Shown: in pieces, positions 1-8,730 of the stretch
Position numbering within the stretch: position 1 is the first letter of the stretch
Layout: each line of letters opens with the position of its first letter
NCBI GenBank assembly: GCA_038522635.1
Contig: JBCBJZ010000030.1
Coordinates: forward strand, 1-26,538
Direction of reading: 5' to 3'
DNA length: 26,538 nt
Source of the DNA: JBCBJZ01 sp038522635
Lineage (GTDB): Bacteria; Pseudomonadota; Alphaproteobacteria; Rhizobiales; Hyphomicrobiaceae
Translations under genes and position numbers: made by a program
The notes under the pieces: generated by a model
The model's input: the letters and a program-made list of their open reading frames with translations, nothing else
Databases searched by the model: none
Told to the model about the DNA's origin: nothing

Positions 1-124
1 TCATATGCGGAAAGACGGAGTATTTCTGGAACACTATCCCCCGGTCGAGACCGGGTTCTTTTGCGGGCACCGCCCCATCGATGCGGATCTCACCCCGTGT
101 GGGACGTTCTTGGGCCAGGAGCAG
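1..124 (-). other. ABC-transporter ATPase fragment fused in frame to MutS
   Basis: Read leftwards after the shared GKSTFLR (125-145), the frame continues LLLAQERPTRGEIRIDG and then DRGIVFQKYSVFPHM at the edge. This is the segment from just after Walker A to the Q-loop of a NitT/TauT (SsuB/TauB-like) importer ATPase: TRGEIRIDG is the usual strand-turn after Walker A, and VFQ..SVFPH is the Q-loop. MutS normally continues with a sequence resembling QNALIAILAQ. The crossover lies in the one stretch both P-loop families share. It could be a real recombination or an assembly join; the latter seems more likely. Confidence 0.8.
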
Positions 125-2437
125 GCGCAGGAACGTCGACTTGCCAGCCATGTTCGGCCCCGTCACAAGCCAGATATGCGGCGTGGGCGCTTCATCGAAA
201 CCGGTCGGCGCGGGGATAAAGCGCCCCAGGGTGCAGTCATTGGCTATGAACGGACCACCACTGCCATCGCGCTGGCGGGCGAGCGCCTGTTCAACAACCG
301 CATGGCGTCCGCCGATGATCTCAAAGCCCGTCCCCTCATCGATGTCGGGGCGCCGGTAGCGCTGTTCCACGGCGAGTTCTGCAAGCCCCGCGTAGTGGTC
401 AAGCACGGCAAGCGCCTGGGCGAGCGCGTGGAGCAGCGCTTGCGCCTGCGCGATCATGCTGGCGGCTTCATTAAAGAGCGTCAGCTCAAGCGCGATGGCA
501 CGATCAGCGGCGGCTGCAATCTTGCCTTCGAGCGCGGTCAGTTCGTCGGTACGAAACCGCATCGCGTTCGCCATGGTCTGGCGGTGGATGAAGGTCTGCG
601 CATGGGGTGGTGCCATCAGCGCATCGGCTTGCGCGGCGCTGACCTCGATGAAAAAGCCTAAGATGTTGTTGTGGCGAACCTTGAGGCCCCGCACGCCTGT
701 CACTTCGGCGTAGCGTGCTTCGAGCCCGGCCATCACGGCGCGGCTGTCATCGCGCAAGGCCCGCGCCTCATCGAGTTCGCCGTTGTAACCCTCACGAACG
801 AAGCCACCTTCACGGCGGTGCACCGGAACCTCGTCGGCGAGTAAGGCGCTCAGCGCCACACGCAGCTCACCATCGGCGGCCTGCAACGTGGCGCTGACCT
901 CATGCAACACCGCGGGCAGGCCCATCGCCATCGCGTCGCTCTGCAACAGCGCATGCAAGGCATCGGCCGCATGCAGCGCATCACGTACGCTCTGCAGATC
1001 GCGCGGGCCGCCGCGGTTGAAACTGAGGCGCGCAACCGCGCGTGCAAGGTCCGGTGTGCGCTTGAGGCAGCCCCGCAGGTCGCTGCGCAGGCGTTCACGT
1101 TCGACGAAGTAGCCAACCGCGTCGAGACGGGCGCGGATGGCCCGGGGATCGCGCAAAGGGCCGGTCAGGCGGGCTGCCAACTCGCGGGCGCCGGCGCCGG
1201 TGACGGTTCGGTCGAGCGCGTGCAGCAGGCTGCCCTGGCGCGCGCCCGAAGCGGTGCGGGTCAGTTCAAGGCTTGCCCGGCTGGCGGCATCGATCAGCAT
1301 GATGGTGTCAGCTTCGACGCGGCGCGGCGTGCGGATGACAGGCGTTGCGCCAAGCTGGGTGAGGTCGATGTAGGTCATCAACGCGCCGGCGGCGGCCAGT
1401 TCATCGCGCGTGAAAGCGCCGAACGCGCCCAACGTCGCTACGCCAAGCCGCTGGGTCAGCGCGCGTTCGCCGTGGCCCGCGCTGAAGTGCGCCTGCGGCA
1501 ACGGCGTGATGGCCGCACCCGTCGCATCGAGGCGGGCGCGCCATGCGGCGTCTTCGTTGAGGCGGTCGGCGATCAGGATCTCACGGGGGCTGAGCCGCGC
1601 CAGTTCGCCAGCGAGATCGGCACGCGCCAAGCAGGCAAGCTCGGTGTCGCCGGTGGAGATATCGATCGAGGCGAGCGCGACCATCCCTGCATCGCCCGTG
1701 GCGTCGGCTTTTGCGGATTGTCGCCGCGTCGGATCGCCCTGTTTATCGCTCCCCGTGTCACCATTCGCGCTGCGCGAGGCGTCCTTGCCACCGCGCACGA
1801 ACAACGCGGTCAGGAAGTTGCTCGCATGGCCTTCAAGAAGCGTGTCTTCGGTCAGCGTCCCTGGCGTAACGAGGCGCACCACATCACGGCGGACTACCGC
1901 GTTGGCGCCCCGCTTTTTCGCCTCCGCAGGGTCCTCCATCTGTTCGCAGACCGCGACGCGGAAACCGGCGCGGATTAGACGCTGGAGGTATTCATCGGCG
2001 CGCGCGACAGGTACGCCACACATCGGGATCTCTTTGCCCAGATGCTGGCCGCGTTTGGTCAGCACGATGTTGAGGGCTGCGGCGGCGGCGACCGCGTCTT
2101 CGAAGAACAGCTCGTAGAAGTCGCCCATCCGGTAGAACAGGAGGCTGTCGGGGTTAGCGGCCTTGATCTCCAGGAAGCGCGCGATGGAGGGCGTGACACC
2201 GGGCGGTGTTGGCGCGCTGCCTTTGGCTTTTGGCGTGGGGGCTTTTGACGGGGGAGCTTTTGTGGTGGATGCGGTTGGCGCGGGTGGATCGTTTGTAGCC
2301 TTGCGGGCGGTACGGCTGCGCGCAGAGGCCTTCGGTGCGGTCGCCTTTGGCGTGTGGCTCTTGGGTGCGCCCGCTTGGGATGGCGCGGTCGCCGCCTCCG
2401 CCTCCGCCTCGTCCTGCCCGTTTCGCTTCACCGCCAT
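1..2437 (-). CDS. mutS: DNA mismatch repair protein MutS, C-terminus replaced (partial)
   Basis: MutS recognises mismatches and recruits MutL. The frame is open from the ATG at 2437 to the window edge (812 codons, no stop). An Ala/Pro/Lys-rich tail of about 80 residues precedes the mismatch-recognition domain, whose FYRMGDFYELF motif (Phe-x-Glu element) lies near residues 101-111. The connector domain carries a hydrophilic insert (KDASRSANGDTGSD...). Core and lever domains follow, then the Walker A motif GPNMAGKST at residues 760-768. After GKSTFLR the protein stops resembling MutS and becomes an ABC-transporter ATPase, so MutS Walker B, the signature region and the dimerisation tail are absent. 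The start at 2437 is preferred because AGGA lies 8 bases upstream. An in-frame ATG at 2452 is the alternative. The family call is certain; whether this chimeric end exists in the cell is doubtful. Confidence 0.93.
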   Translation of the reverse strand, partial: MAVKRNGQDEAEAEAATAPSQAGAPKSHTPKATAPKASARSRTARKATNDPPAPTASTTKAPPSKAPTPKAKGSAPTPPGVTPSIARFLEIKAANPDSLLFYRMGDFYELFFEDAVAAAAALNIVLTKRGQHLGKEIPMCGVPVARADEYLQRLIRAGFRVAVCEQMEDPAEAKKRGANAVVRRDVVRLVTPGTLTEDTLLEGHASNFLTALFVRGGKDASRSANGDTGSDKQGDPTRRQSAKADATGDAGMVALASIDISTGDTELACLARADLAGELARLSPREILIADRLNEDAAWRARLDATGAAITPLPQAHFSAGHGERALTQRLGVATLGAFGAFTRDELAAAGALMTYIDLTQLGATPVIRTPRRVEADTIMLIDAASRASLELTRTASGARQGSLLHALDRTVTGAGARELAARLTGPLRDPRAIRARLDAVGYFVERERLRSDLRGCLKRTPDLARAVARLSFNRGGPRDLQSVRDALHAADALHALLQSDAMAMGLPAVLHEVSATLQAADGELRVALSALLADEVPVHRREGGFVREGYNGELDEARALRDDSRAVMAGLEARYAEVTGVRGLKVRHNNILGFFIEVSAAQADALMAPPHAQTFIHRQTMANAMRFRTDELTALEGKIAAAADRAIALELTLFNEAASMIAQAQALLHALAQALAVLDHYAGLAELAVEQRYRRPDIDEGTGFEIIGGRHAVVEQALARQRDGSGGPFIANDCTLGRFIPAPTGFDEAPTPHIWLVTGPNMAGKSTFLRLLLAQERPTRGEIRIDGAVPAKEPGLDRGIVFQKYSVFPHM

Positions 2438-2631
2438 TGCGCCCGTCCTCATTCTTGCGGGCGCAGGTTTAAGCTGCAAACGCCAGGGCGCAAACCGCTG
2501 CCGCACGATGGAACCGCGAAAACGGGGGACGCGTTGCCGGCATATGAGCGTCGTTCAGCGTCCGTGCGCGCGAAAACGGGCGCCGGTGGCGCATTGCAGG
2601 CGGAAGCTGAACCACCGCAATCAGGAGCGTC

Positions 2632-2679
2632 AGATCATCTCAGCGATCGATCGGGTTCATCACAGGTGAGCCCGGAATC
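2632..2679 (-). repeat. Partial module-B intergenic repeat (reverse orientation)
   Basis: The bases from AGATCATCTCAGCGAT to GAGCCCGGAATC match the reverse complement of the module-B elements at 13748, 17322 and 18838. The closest match is the 18838 copy, which shares the variant AGATCATCTCAGCGA. The distal half of the module is missing. It lies between the mutS start and the stop of the DUF4396 gene. Confidence 0.75.
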
Positions 2680-2699
2680 CGCATTGTACGCGCGTTGCT

Positions 2700-3149
2700 C
2701 TAGCCGCAGCAGCCCCGGCCAAGCGCTTTCAGTCGCCAGTAGTTGTACGGCAAGGGCGCCAAGAAGCCGGCAAGCAGCATCAGCGGCACCACCCACCAGG
2801 TGAGCATCGCCCCGCCCGTCGCGACCACGTCGACGATGTTCATCGCCGCTTCCATGGCGATCATCGAGATCAGCGACATCCCACACGCGGTTTTGAAGGC
2901 CTCGCGCAGCGGCATCTGCCGGCTGAGGATGTAGGTCTCCAACGCGATCGACGTCGCGATGCCGTTGGCCATGGCCAGCAGCATGATCGCCAGCGTGGGC
3001 CACGGGATGCCCGTGACCTGGAAGAAGGCGATCGTACCGAGGTCGCCGATCGCGCAGCCAAGCAGACACCAGCTCGTGTTGATGCTGGCGCGCTTCCAGG
3101 TGCTGCGGCAGGTCCAACTGAAGGGTGTGGGCGCGAGGGCATCCGACAT
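2700..3149 (-). CDS. DUF4396 integral membrane protein
   Basis: This 149-aa protein matches the DUF4396 family from its opening TWKRASINTSWCLLGCAIGD block through about four hydrophobic helices to a short Cys-rich end (GRGCCG). The function of the family is unknown. It is often reported near copper-handling genes such as multicopper oxidases (general knowledge, not shown here). The promoter at 3201-3231 has the architecture of a CueR-regulated copper promoter, which supports a role in metal or copper stress at the inner membrane (inference). The ATG at 3149 has only a distant AAGGA upstream. The gene is probably monocistronic and divergent from ileS. Cys and Met residues in the helices (for example LLGCAIGD and MAMEAAMN-like segments) could bind metal, but this is not demonstrated. 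Confidence 0.85.
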   Translation of the reverse strand: MSDALAPTPFSWTCRSTWKRASINTSWCLLGCAIGDLGTIAFFQVTGIPWPTLAIMLLAMANGIATSIALETYILSRQMPLREAFKTACGMSLISMIAMEAAMNIVDVVATGGAMLTWWVVPLMLLAGFLAPLPYNYWRLKALGRGCCG

Positions 3150-3200
3150 GAAATGGCTTGTCCTTATTCAAATGCCGTTCGACCGGCTTTCTCTTTTGGC

Positions 3201-3231
3201 TATGTAGAGGTTCCAGCGAGTGGAAGGTCAA
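3201..3231 (-). promoter_or_regulatory. CueR/MerR-type promoter of the DUF4396 gene
   Basis: On the minus strand the -35 TTGACC (3226-3231) and -10 TACATA (3201-3206) are separated by exactly 19 bp. This over-long spacer is the hallmark of promoters activated by MerR-family regulators. The spacer contains the dyad CCTTCCA-N5-TGGAACC, close to the CueR/HmrR operator pattern ACCTTCC...GGAAGGT. Predicted transcription starts about 45 bases before the ATG at 3149. No MerR-family gene is in the window, so the regulator would act from elsewhere. Confidence 0.75.
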
Positions 3232-3422
3232 GCCGTGGCCATGAACCCTTAGATTCGTGCACGCGGCTGCCCGTCCCCGCTTGCGCCACGATCCAGCCGG
3301 TGCCGGGGCTTCCGTTGGCCGCGCAACCGTGGCATCACCCGGCGCTGAACCGTGCGGTCCGCTCCGCGCACCCGCGTGTGCAGCCCTCACCGCCGCCCGC
3401 TCCATCGCAGAAAGACGTGCCG

Positions 3423-6400
3423 ATGTCCGCGCCAGCCAAGCCCTATCCGGAAGCCTCTTCGTCGCCCAAGTTCCCAGCCCTTGAGGAAGAGATCCTAAAG
3501 TGGTGGGAGGAGGAAAAGATCTTCGAGCGCTCGATTGAGCAGCGCCGCAAGGCCGGAGCCCCGGAGTTCGTGTTCTACGACGGCCCGCCCTTCGCCAACG
3601 GCCTGCCGCACTACGGGCATCTGGTGACGAGCTTTATCAAGGACGTGATCCCTCGGTTTCAAACCATGCGCGGCAAGACCGTGGACCGCCGCTTCGGCTG
3701 GGATTGTCACGGCCTCCCGGCGGAATTGCATTCGGAAAAGGAACTGAAACTCTCAGGCCGCCAATCGATCATCGACTACGGCATCGAGCGCTTCAACGCG
3801 CACTGCGAAACGTCGGTGATGCAGTTCACGGACGACTGGGAGTATTACGTGCGCCGCGCGGCCCGCTGGGTCGACTTTGAAAACTCCTACAAGACGATGG
3901 ACCGTGATTTCATGGAAAGCGTCATGTGGGCGTTCAAGACGCTGCACGAGCGCGGCCTGGTTTATGAGGGTTACCGCGTGGTGCCCTATTCGTGGGCCGT
4001 GCAGACTCCGCTTTCGAACTTTGAGACCCGACTCGATAACGCCTACCGCCAGCGCCAAGATCCAGCACTCACCGTGGCGTTCACGCTTCAACCTGCAGCG
4101 GACGACGATGCCGGTTCGCTCAAACTGGCCGCCTGGACCACAACGCCTTGGACGCTGCCCTCCAACCTTGCGCTCGCGGTCAACCCGTCGATCGATTACG
4201 CGCTGATGCGCAAGGGCGATGAGACTTTGATCTTCGCGGCCGACGCGGTGGAGCGCTACAAGAAGGAATTGGGCGCCTACGAGCAGGTCGGGACGATCGA
4301 AGGCCGCGCGCTGGTCGGGCGGCGCTATCGCCCGTTGTTCGATTTCTTCGCATCGACCGAGAATGCGTTCCAGGTGATCGCGGGCGACTTCATCGAGGCG
4401 AGCGAAGGCACCGGTGTGGTGCACATCGCGCCCGCGTTCGGCGAAGACGACATGATCGTCGCCGAAGCTGCCGGCATCCCGGTGGTCGATCCGGTGGATG
4501 CTGCTGGCGATTTCACGGCCCAGGTGCCGCCCTACCAAGGCCTTAACGTCTTCGCCGCGAACAAGCCGATTGCGAAGGACCTGGCCCGCAATGGCGTCGT
4601 GATCCGGCATGAAACCTACGACCACAACTACCCCCACTGCTGGCGTACAGATGAGCCGCTCATCTACAAGGCGGTGCGCTCTTGGTACGTGAAGGTCAGC
4701 GCGTTCCGCGATCGCATGGTCGAGTTGAACCGCGACACCGTCTGGGTGCCGGGCCACATCCGTGATGGGCTGTTTGGCAAGTGGCTTGAGAACGCGCGCG
4801 ATTGGAACATCGGCCGCAACCGCTTCTGGGGGGCGGCGATCCCCGTTTGGAAGAGCGACAACCCGGAATTCCCACGCCTTGATGTTTACGGCTCGCTCGA
4901 TGAACTCGAACGCGATTTCGGCGTACGTCCGGAAAACCTGCACCGGCCCCACATCGATAACCTAACACGTCCCAACCCCGATGATCCCAGCGGCAAGAGC
5001 ACCATGCGGCGCGTGGAAGATGTGCTCGATTGCTGGTTTGAGTCAGGCTCGATGACGTTCGCGCAGGTGCATTATCCTTTCGAAAACAAGGAATGGTTCG
5101 ACGCCCACTTCCCCGGTGACTTCATCACCGAGTACCTCGCGCAGACACGAGGCTGGTTCTACACGCTGATGGTGATGTCGACGGCCCTGTTCGACCGCGC
5201 ACCGTTCCGCAGTTGCCTTTGCCATGGCGTCGTCCTCGATGAGGATCGCCAGAAACTGTCGAAACGGCTGCTCAACTATCCAGACCCCGTCGATGTGTTC
5301 AACACCTACGGGGCCGATGCGCTGCGCTGGTACATGGTCTCATCACCGCTGATGAGTGGTGGTGATCTGGCGATGCCAAAGGATGGCCGCGCGATCTCCG
5401 AGACGGTGCGCAAAGTGCTGCTGCCGCTGTGGAACGCCTATTACTTCTTCACGCTCTACGCCAATCTCGACGGCGCAAAGGCGAAGATGATCGAGACCGC
5501 GGACGGCGAACTCGACCGCTACATCCTGTCGAAGACGGGGCAGTTCAGCGATGAAGTGGCCGCGCGCCTTGAGCGGTTGGATGTGGCTGGTGCGTGCAAT
5601 GCTTTCCCGCCGATGATCGAAGCGTTGAACAATTGGTACATCCGCCGCAGCCGCGAACGCTTCTGGTCAGCCGAGGTTGATGCGTCCAAACAAGATGCGT
5701 TCGACACGCTCTACACCGTGCTCGTGACGATGACGCGCAGCCTGGCGCCGTTGCTGCCGATGGTGAGCGAAAACATCCACCGGGCGTTGTGCGATGGTGA
5801 AAGCGTGCACCTTGCCGACTACCCCTCCAGTGCCAACTTCAAGGTCGATGAGGCGCTGGTGGAGCGCATGGACCTGGTGCAGGAGCTTTGTTCGGCGGCG
5901 CAATCGATCCGTGAGGCGAAGCGCCTGCGCACGCGTTTGCCGCTGCGCGCCCTAACGATCGCCCACTCTGACCACGCCAAGCTGGCGCCGTTCGCCCATC
6001 TGATCGCCGAAGAGGTGAACGTCAAGGACGTGCGGTTCGTGGATGATCCGGCGCAGTTCGGCGCGCTTGAACTCGCGGTCGACCGGCGCATCGGCAAGCG
6101 TATCGGCGCGAAAATGAAAGACGTGCTGAAGGCCGCGCCCGCCGGCGACTGGACGCAGAACGAGGATGGCACGATCGATATCGCTGGCGTGACGCTCGCA
6201 AGCGATGAGTTCGATTTGCGGTTCAAGGCGACCGACGGCATCGATGCGGCTTCGTTCGCGGGCTGGTCGGGCGTCGCCGTGCTAGACACCGAAACGGACG
6301 CGGACTTGGAAGCGGAGGGACGCGCGCGGGACCTGGTGCGGCTCATTCAGACCGAGCGCAAGAATGCCGGACTCGACGTCGCCGACCGGATTGCCACGGA

Positions 6401-6566
6401 GGTGCGCAGTGCCGAAGCGTTGATCCGCGATTTCGAGACGCATCGTGCGACGGTGGCGCAGGAGACGTTGTCGGACGAATTGCGTTTCATCGAAGACGCG
6501 CAAGCCGACGGTCTGGCGGTGGCCGGTGGTAAGGTTGCGATCGCGATCAAGCGTAAGGCGGCGTAA
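3423..6566 (+). CDS. ileS: Isoleucyl-tRNA synthetase, eukaryotic-like (type 2)
   Basis: Cytoplasmic class I synthetase that charges tRNA-Ile, 1047 aa. The HIGH-class motif is HYGH at residues 63-66 (GLPHYGHL). The CP1 editing domain follows, including TTPWTLPSN. The KMSKS-class motif is KLSKR at residues 611-615. The anticodon-binding region (LNNWYIRRSRERFW) and a long C-terminal extension follow. GLPHYGH and KLSKR are typical of the eukaryotic/ileS2 type, not the common bacterial type with GNIHIGH and a C-terminal zinc site. The frame is open 270 bases further upstream, but homology begins at MSAPAKPYPEASSSPKF, so the ATG at 3423 is chosen; its ribosome site is weak. Type 2 enzymes are generally little inhibited by mupirocin (family knowledge). 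The usual downstream lspA is absent. Confidence 0.97.
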   Translation: MSAPAKPYPEASSSPKFPALEEEILKWWEEEKIFERSIEQRRKAGAPEFVFYDGPPFANGLPHYGHLVTSFIKDVIPRFQTMRGKTVDRRFGWDCHGLPAELHSEKELKLSGRQSIIDYGIERFNAHCETSVMQFTDDWEYYVRRAARWVDFENSYKTMDRDFMESVMWAFKTLHERGLVYEGYRVVPYSWAVQTPLSNFETRLDNAYRQRQDPALTVAFTLQPAADDDAGSLKLAAWTTTPWTLPSNLALAVNPSIDYALMRKGDETLIFAADAVERYKKELGAYEQVGTIEGRALVGRRYRPLFDFFASTENAFQVIAGDFIEASEGTGVVHIAPAFGEDDMIVAEAAGIPVVDPVDAAGDFTAQVPPYQGLNVFAANKPIAKDLARNGVVIRHETYDHNYPHCWRTDEPLIYKAVRSWYVKVSAFRDRMVELNRDTVWVPGHIRDGLFGKWLENARDWNIGRNRFWGAAIPVWKSDNPEFPRLDVYGSLDELERDFGVRPENLHRPHIDNLTRPNPDDPSGKSTMRRVEDVLDCWFESGSMTFAQVHYPFENKEWFDAHFPGDFITEYLAQTRGWFYTLMVMSTALFDRAPFRSCLCHGVVLDEDRQKLSKRLLNYPDPVDVFNTYGADALRWYMVSSPLMSGGDLAMPKDGRAISETVRKVLLPLWNAYYFFTLYANLDGAKAKMIETADGELDRYILSKTGQFSDEVAARLERLDVAGACNAFPPMIEALNNWYIRRSRERFWSAEVDASKQDAFDTLYTVLVTMTRSLAPLLPMVSENIHRALCDGESVHLADYPSSANFKVDEALVERMDLVQELCSAAQSIREAKRLRTRLPLRALTIAHSDHAKLAPFAHLIAEEVNVKDVRFVDDPAQFGALELAVDRRIGKRIGAKMKDVLKAAPAGDWTQNEDGTIDIAGVTLASDEFDLRFKATDGIDAASFAGWSGVAVLDTETDADLEAEGRARDLVRLIQTERKNAGLDVADRIATEVRSAEALIRDFETHRATVAQETLSDELRFIEDAQADGLAVAGGKVAIAIKRKAA

Positions 6567-6658
6567 GCCGGCTTCCAGCGGGTGATGATGGATCGAGATG
6601 CCGGTTGCGATCAGCGCTGCTGTGATCGGTGCCTCTCTCGTGTGGCCGAGAGCCGGTC

Positions 6659-6701
6659 GCGCGGCGGGCAAACGGGATGGATTATCCCAGGCCCGCCGCG
6701 C
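6659..6701. terminator. Strong hairpin between ileS and the convergent amidotransferase gene
   Basis: An 11-bp perfect GC-rich stem (GCGCGGCGGGC paired with GCCCGCCGCGC) encloses an inner GGGAT/ATCCC stem. It lies 92 bases after the ileS stop and just beyond the stop of the convergent gene at 6834, so it could end transcription from both sides. No T-run follows, so a repeat or processing structure is also possible. The remaining bases of the 6567-6833 gap hold nothing recognised. Confidence 0.55.
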
Positions 6702-6833
6702 TGACCCTATCGCGCCGATCTACGCACAACCTGAAGTGACGACGCGCGCCGTAAGGTATGCGCCCGCAGCCCTTACCAAATTGCAAAGCCGCGGCTCGGC
6801 GTTTGAGCCAAGCGAGGAAATTTCTAGATTTTC

Positions 6834-7730
6834 TCAAAGCGCGGGGATCGGTGCCGGCTGCCGGGTCGCCGTTTGCGGCTGCAGCGCGCCCGCCAGCCAC
6901 AGCCGCATGAAGGTATCGAGCCAGCGGCCCACGGCCGGACGGTGCTTGATGTGACCTTCAAGATGCGAGGGCCGCGGTTTCGCCCCGGGGAGCTTCAGCC
7001 GTTCGGGGTTACTGCCCGACCAGCGATGCACCATCTCAAACGTGATCTCTGGATGAAACTGAATGGCGGCCGCTGCCGGCCCGTAACTGAAGGCCTGGTT
7101 GGGGAATACGCTGTCGGCCTTGGCGAGCAAGGTGCAGTCGCGCGGCAGCGAGAAACCCTCGCGATGCCACTGGTAGACCGTACGCGGCCAAGCGCATAGC
7201 GCGCGCCCGGCAGGCGTCGCCTCGATCTGGTGGTGGCCGATCTCGCAAATCTTGTCAGGGTTGAACCCGACCGTACCACCGAGATGATTGGCGAGCATTT
7301 GTGCGCCAAGGCAGATGCCTAAGAACGGCCGCTTCTCTTCGAGTGCAACGCCGATCCAGTCGGTCTCGACTTTCACGTAATCATCGGGATCATTGGCACT
7401 CATCGGCCCGCCGAAAATCACAGCGCCCGCATGCTCGTCCAGGGTCTCAGGCAGCGGGCACCCGAAGCGCGGACGCCTGATGTCGAGCGGGTAACCCTCA
7501 CGCTGCAGCCACAGGCCGACATGGCCCGGGATCGAGTGTTCCTGGTGCAAGACGATCAGCACCGGGCGCTTGCGCGGCTCTTGCGGTGCTTTCTCGCAAT
7601 GCTTGTGCTGGGCGGCGGCGATGCGTGCCGATGAGCCGATGGCGGTGGCCCGTGCGTCAGCGCCCTCCGTCCCGCTTGCGTTCTTGGGTGCTCGGTTCTG
7701 CGGGGCGAGGTGCGGCTTCGTCTCCAACAT
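6834..7730 (-). CDS. Class I glutamine amidotransferase (GMP-synthase-like)
   Basis: This 298-aa protein has a class I glutaminase fold. Cys140 lies in FLGICLGAQ (nucleophile elbow), and His226 and Glu228 lie in IQFHPEIT, completing the triad. The conserved IFGGPMSAND is at about residues 105-114. The first 55 residues are polar and look disordered. Family members hydrolyse glutamine to supply ammonia to a partner, or act on gamma-glutamyl compounds; the substrate here is unknown. The stand-alone domain resembles COG0518 proteins. The ATG at 7730 lies inside the end of the SDR gene (73-base overlap). No later Met precedes the domain, so either the overlap is real or a GTG/TTG start is used. 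It is the last gene of the terB-like > SDR > amidotransferase cluster. Confidence 0.88.
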   Translation of the reverse strand: MLETKPHLAPQNRAPKNASGTEGADARATAIGSSARIAAAQHKHCEKAPQEPRKRPVLIVLHQEHSIPGHVGLWLQREGYPLDIRRPRFGCPLPETLDEHAGAVIFGGPMSANDPDDYVKVETDWIGVALEEKRPFLGICLGAQMLANHLGGTVGFNPDKICEIGHHQIEATPAGRALCAWPRTVYQWHREGFSLPRDCTLLAKADSVFPNQAFSYGPAAAAIQFHPEITFEMVHRWSGSNPERLKLPGAKPRPSHLEGHIKHRPAVGRWLDTFMRLWLAGALQPQTATRQPAPIPAL

Positions 7731-8730
7731 GGCCAGCGGTTCCTGTGTTGAGCGGGGCGCGCGGGCGCAACAACAGCGCCATGACGGGCACACTTACCGT
7801 ATGGGGCAATAGGCGCAAGAATAGTGCCGAAACGCCGTTGAGAACACCGGGCATGATGACCCGGGCGCCCAGCGTGTAGCCGCGCAAGCCCGCACGCGCC
7901 ACATCGGCCGCAGCCATGGCAGGCAGAACGGACCTGTAAAGCCCTGTTTCGCCGCCCATTTTCTCGTGAAACCGGGTTTCTACCGGCCCCGGCATCAGAA
8001 CGCTGATGCGCACGCCGGTCCCGGCACATTCGGCCGCCGCGGCTTCGCTGAGCGCGTTGAGATAGGCTTTGCTCGCGTAATAGGCCGCCTGATAGGGGCC
8101 CGGCACCAGCCCGCCGAGCGATGAAACGTTGAGCACGCCGCCCGATCGGCGGGCGATCATGGCGGGCAGCACGTGGTGCATAAGCCTGGATGCCGCCTCG
8201 ATGTTGAGCCGAAGCAGCGCGATCAGGCCGTCGTGATCCTGTTCCACGAACGGCCCCGCATGCCCGACGCCGGCGTTGTTGATCAGGTGATCGATGTACA
8301 GCGCTTCGGCCTTGAGGTGCGCATCGAGCTGCGAAAGCGCGTCCGCTGCAGTTACATCGAGCGGCAAGGTTCGCACATCGCCATCGCGGCCTGTTGTCCG
8401 TTTGACCGCCAGGCGCAGGCCTGCCGCGGCCTGTTCAAGCGGCGCTTCGCGGCGCGCGATCATCACGACCCGATGGCCGGCCGTTGCGAACGCTTCGGCG
8501 AGCGCACGGCCGATGCCTTCGCTGGCCCCGGTCACGACCACCGCCGGCGCTTTGCCGTCTTGCGCGGGGCCCACCATGCGGGGGCCGGTCAGCCGCTTGA
8601 CGCGTTCCCAGAAGGCCGGGCGCTGCGCGGCGACACTTGCGGTTGCTTCGCCCCCCGCTCCCTGCGCTGCGGCGTCAGCTTGACCCGTCTCACCGCCGAC
8701 TGGGCCCTGGCCAGGTTCAGGCCGGCTCAT
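7657..8730 (-). CDS. SDR-family NAD(P)-dependent oxidoreductase
   Basis: This 357-aa classical short-chain dehydrogenase has the cofactor motif TGASEGIG at residues 67-74, NNAG at 151-154, catalytic Ser in NVSS (203-204), and YxxxK at 217-221 (YYASK). It resembles the DltE/YohF-type SDRs, which have a C-terminal hydrophobic segment (VIMPGVLNGVSALFLRLLPH) before the tail. The first 60 residues are Gly/Ala/Gln-rich and precede the domain. The ATG at 8730 overlaps the stop of the TerB-like gene (8717), implying translational coupling. The frame extends to 8937 upstream, but that part lies antisense-free inside the TerB gene and shows no homology. The substrate is unknown. Confidence 0.9.
   Translation of the reverse strand: MSRPEPGQGPVGGETGQADAAAQGAGGEATASVAAQRPAFWERVKRLTGPRMVGPAQDGKAPAVVVTGASEGIGRALAEAFATAGHRVVMIARREAPLEQAAAGLRLAVKRTTGRDGDVRTLPLDVTAADALSQLDAHLKAEALYIDHLINNAGVGHAGPFVEQDHDGLIALLRLNIEAASRLMHHVLPAMIARRSGGVLNVSSLGGLVPGPYQAAYYASKAYLNALSEAAAAECAGTGVRISVLMPGPVETRFHEKMGGETGLYRSVLPAMAAADVARAGLRGYTLGARVIMPGVLNGVSALFLRLLPHTVSVPVMALLLRPRAPLNTGTAGHVGDEAAPRPAEPSTQERKRDGGR

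Noticed and set aside
902..1978. Long plus-strand frame (358 codons) and 5-661 on the same strand
   Set aside because: They lie antisense to mutS in codon-aligned register; the products are Arg/Ala/Gly-rich with no domain, as expected for shadows in GC-rich DNA.
3753..4952. 399-codon minus-strand frame
   Set aside because: Antisense to the IleRS core, codon-aligned shadow without ribosome site or homology.
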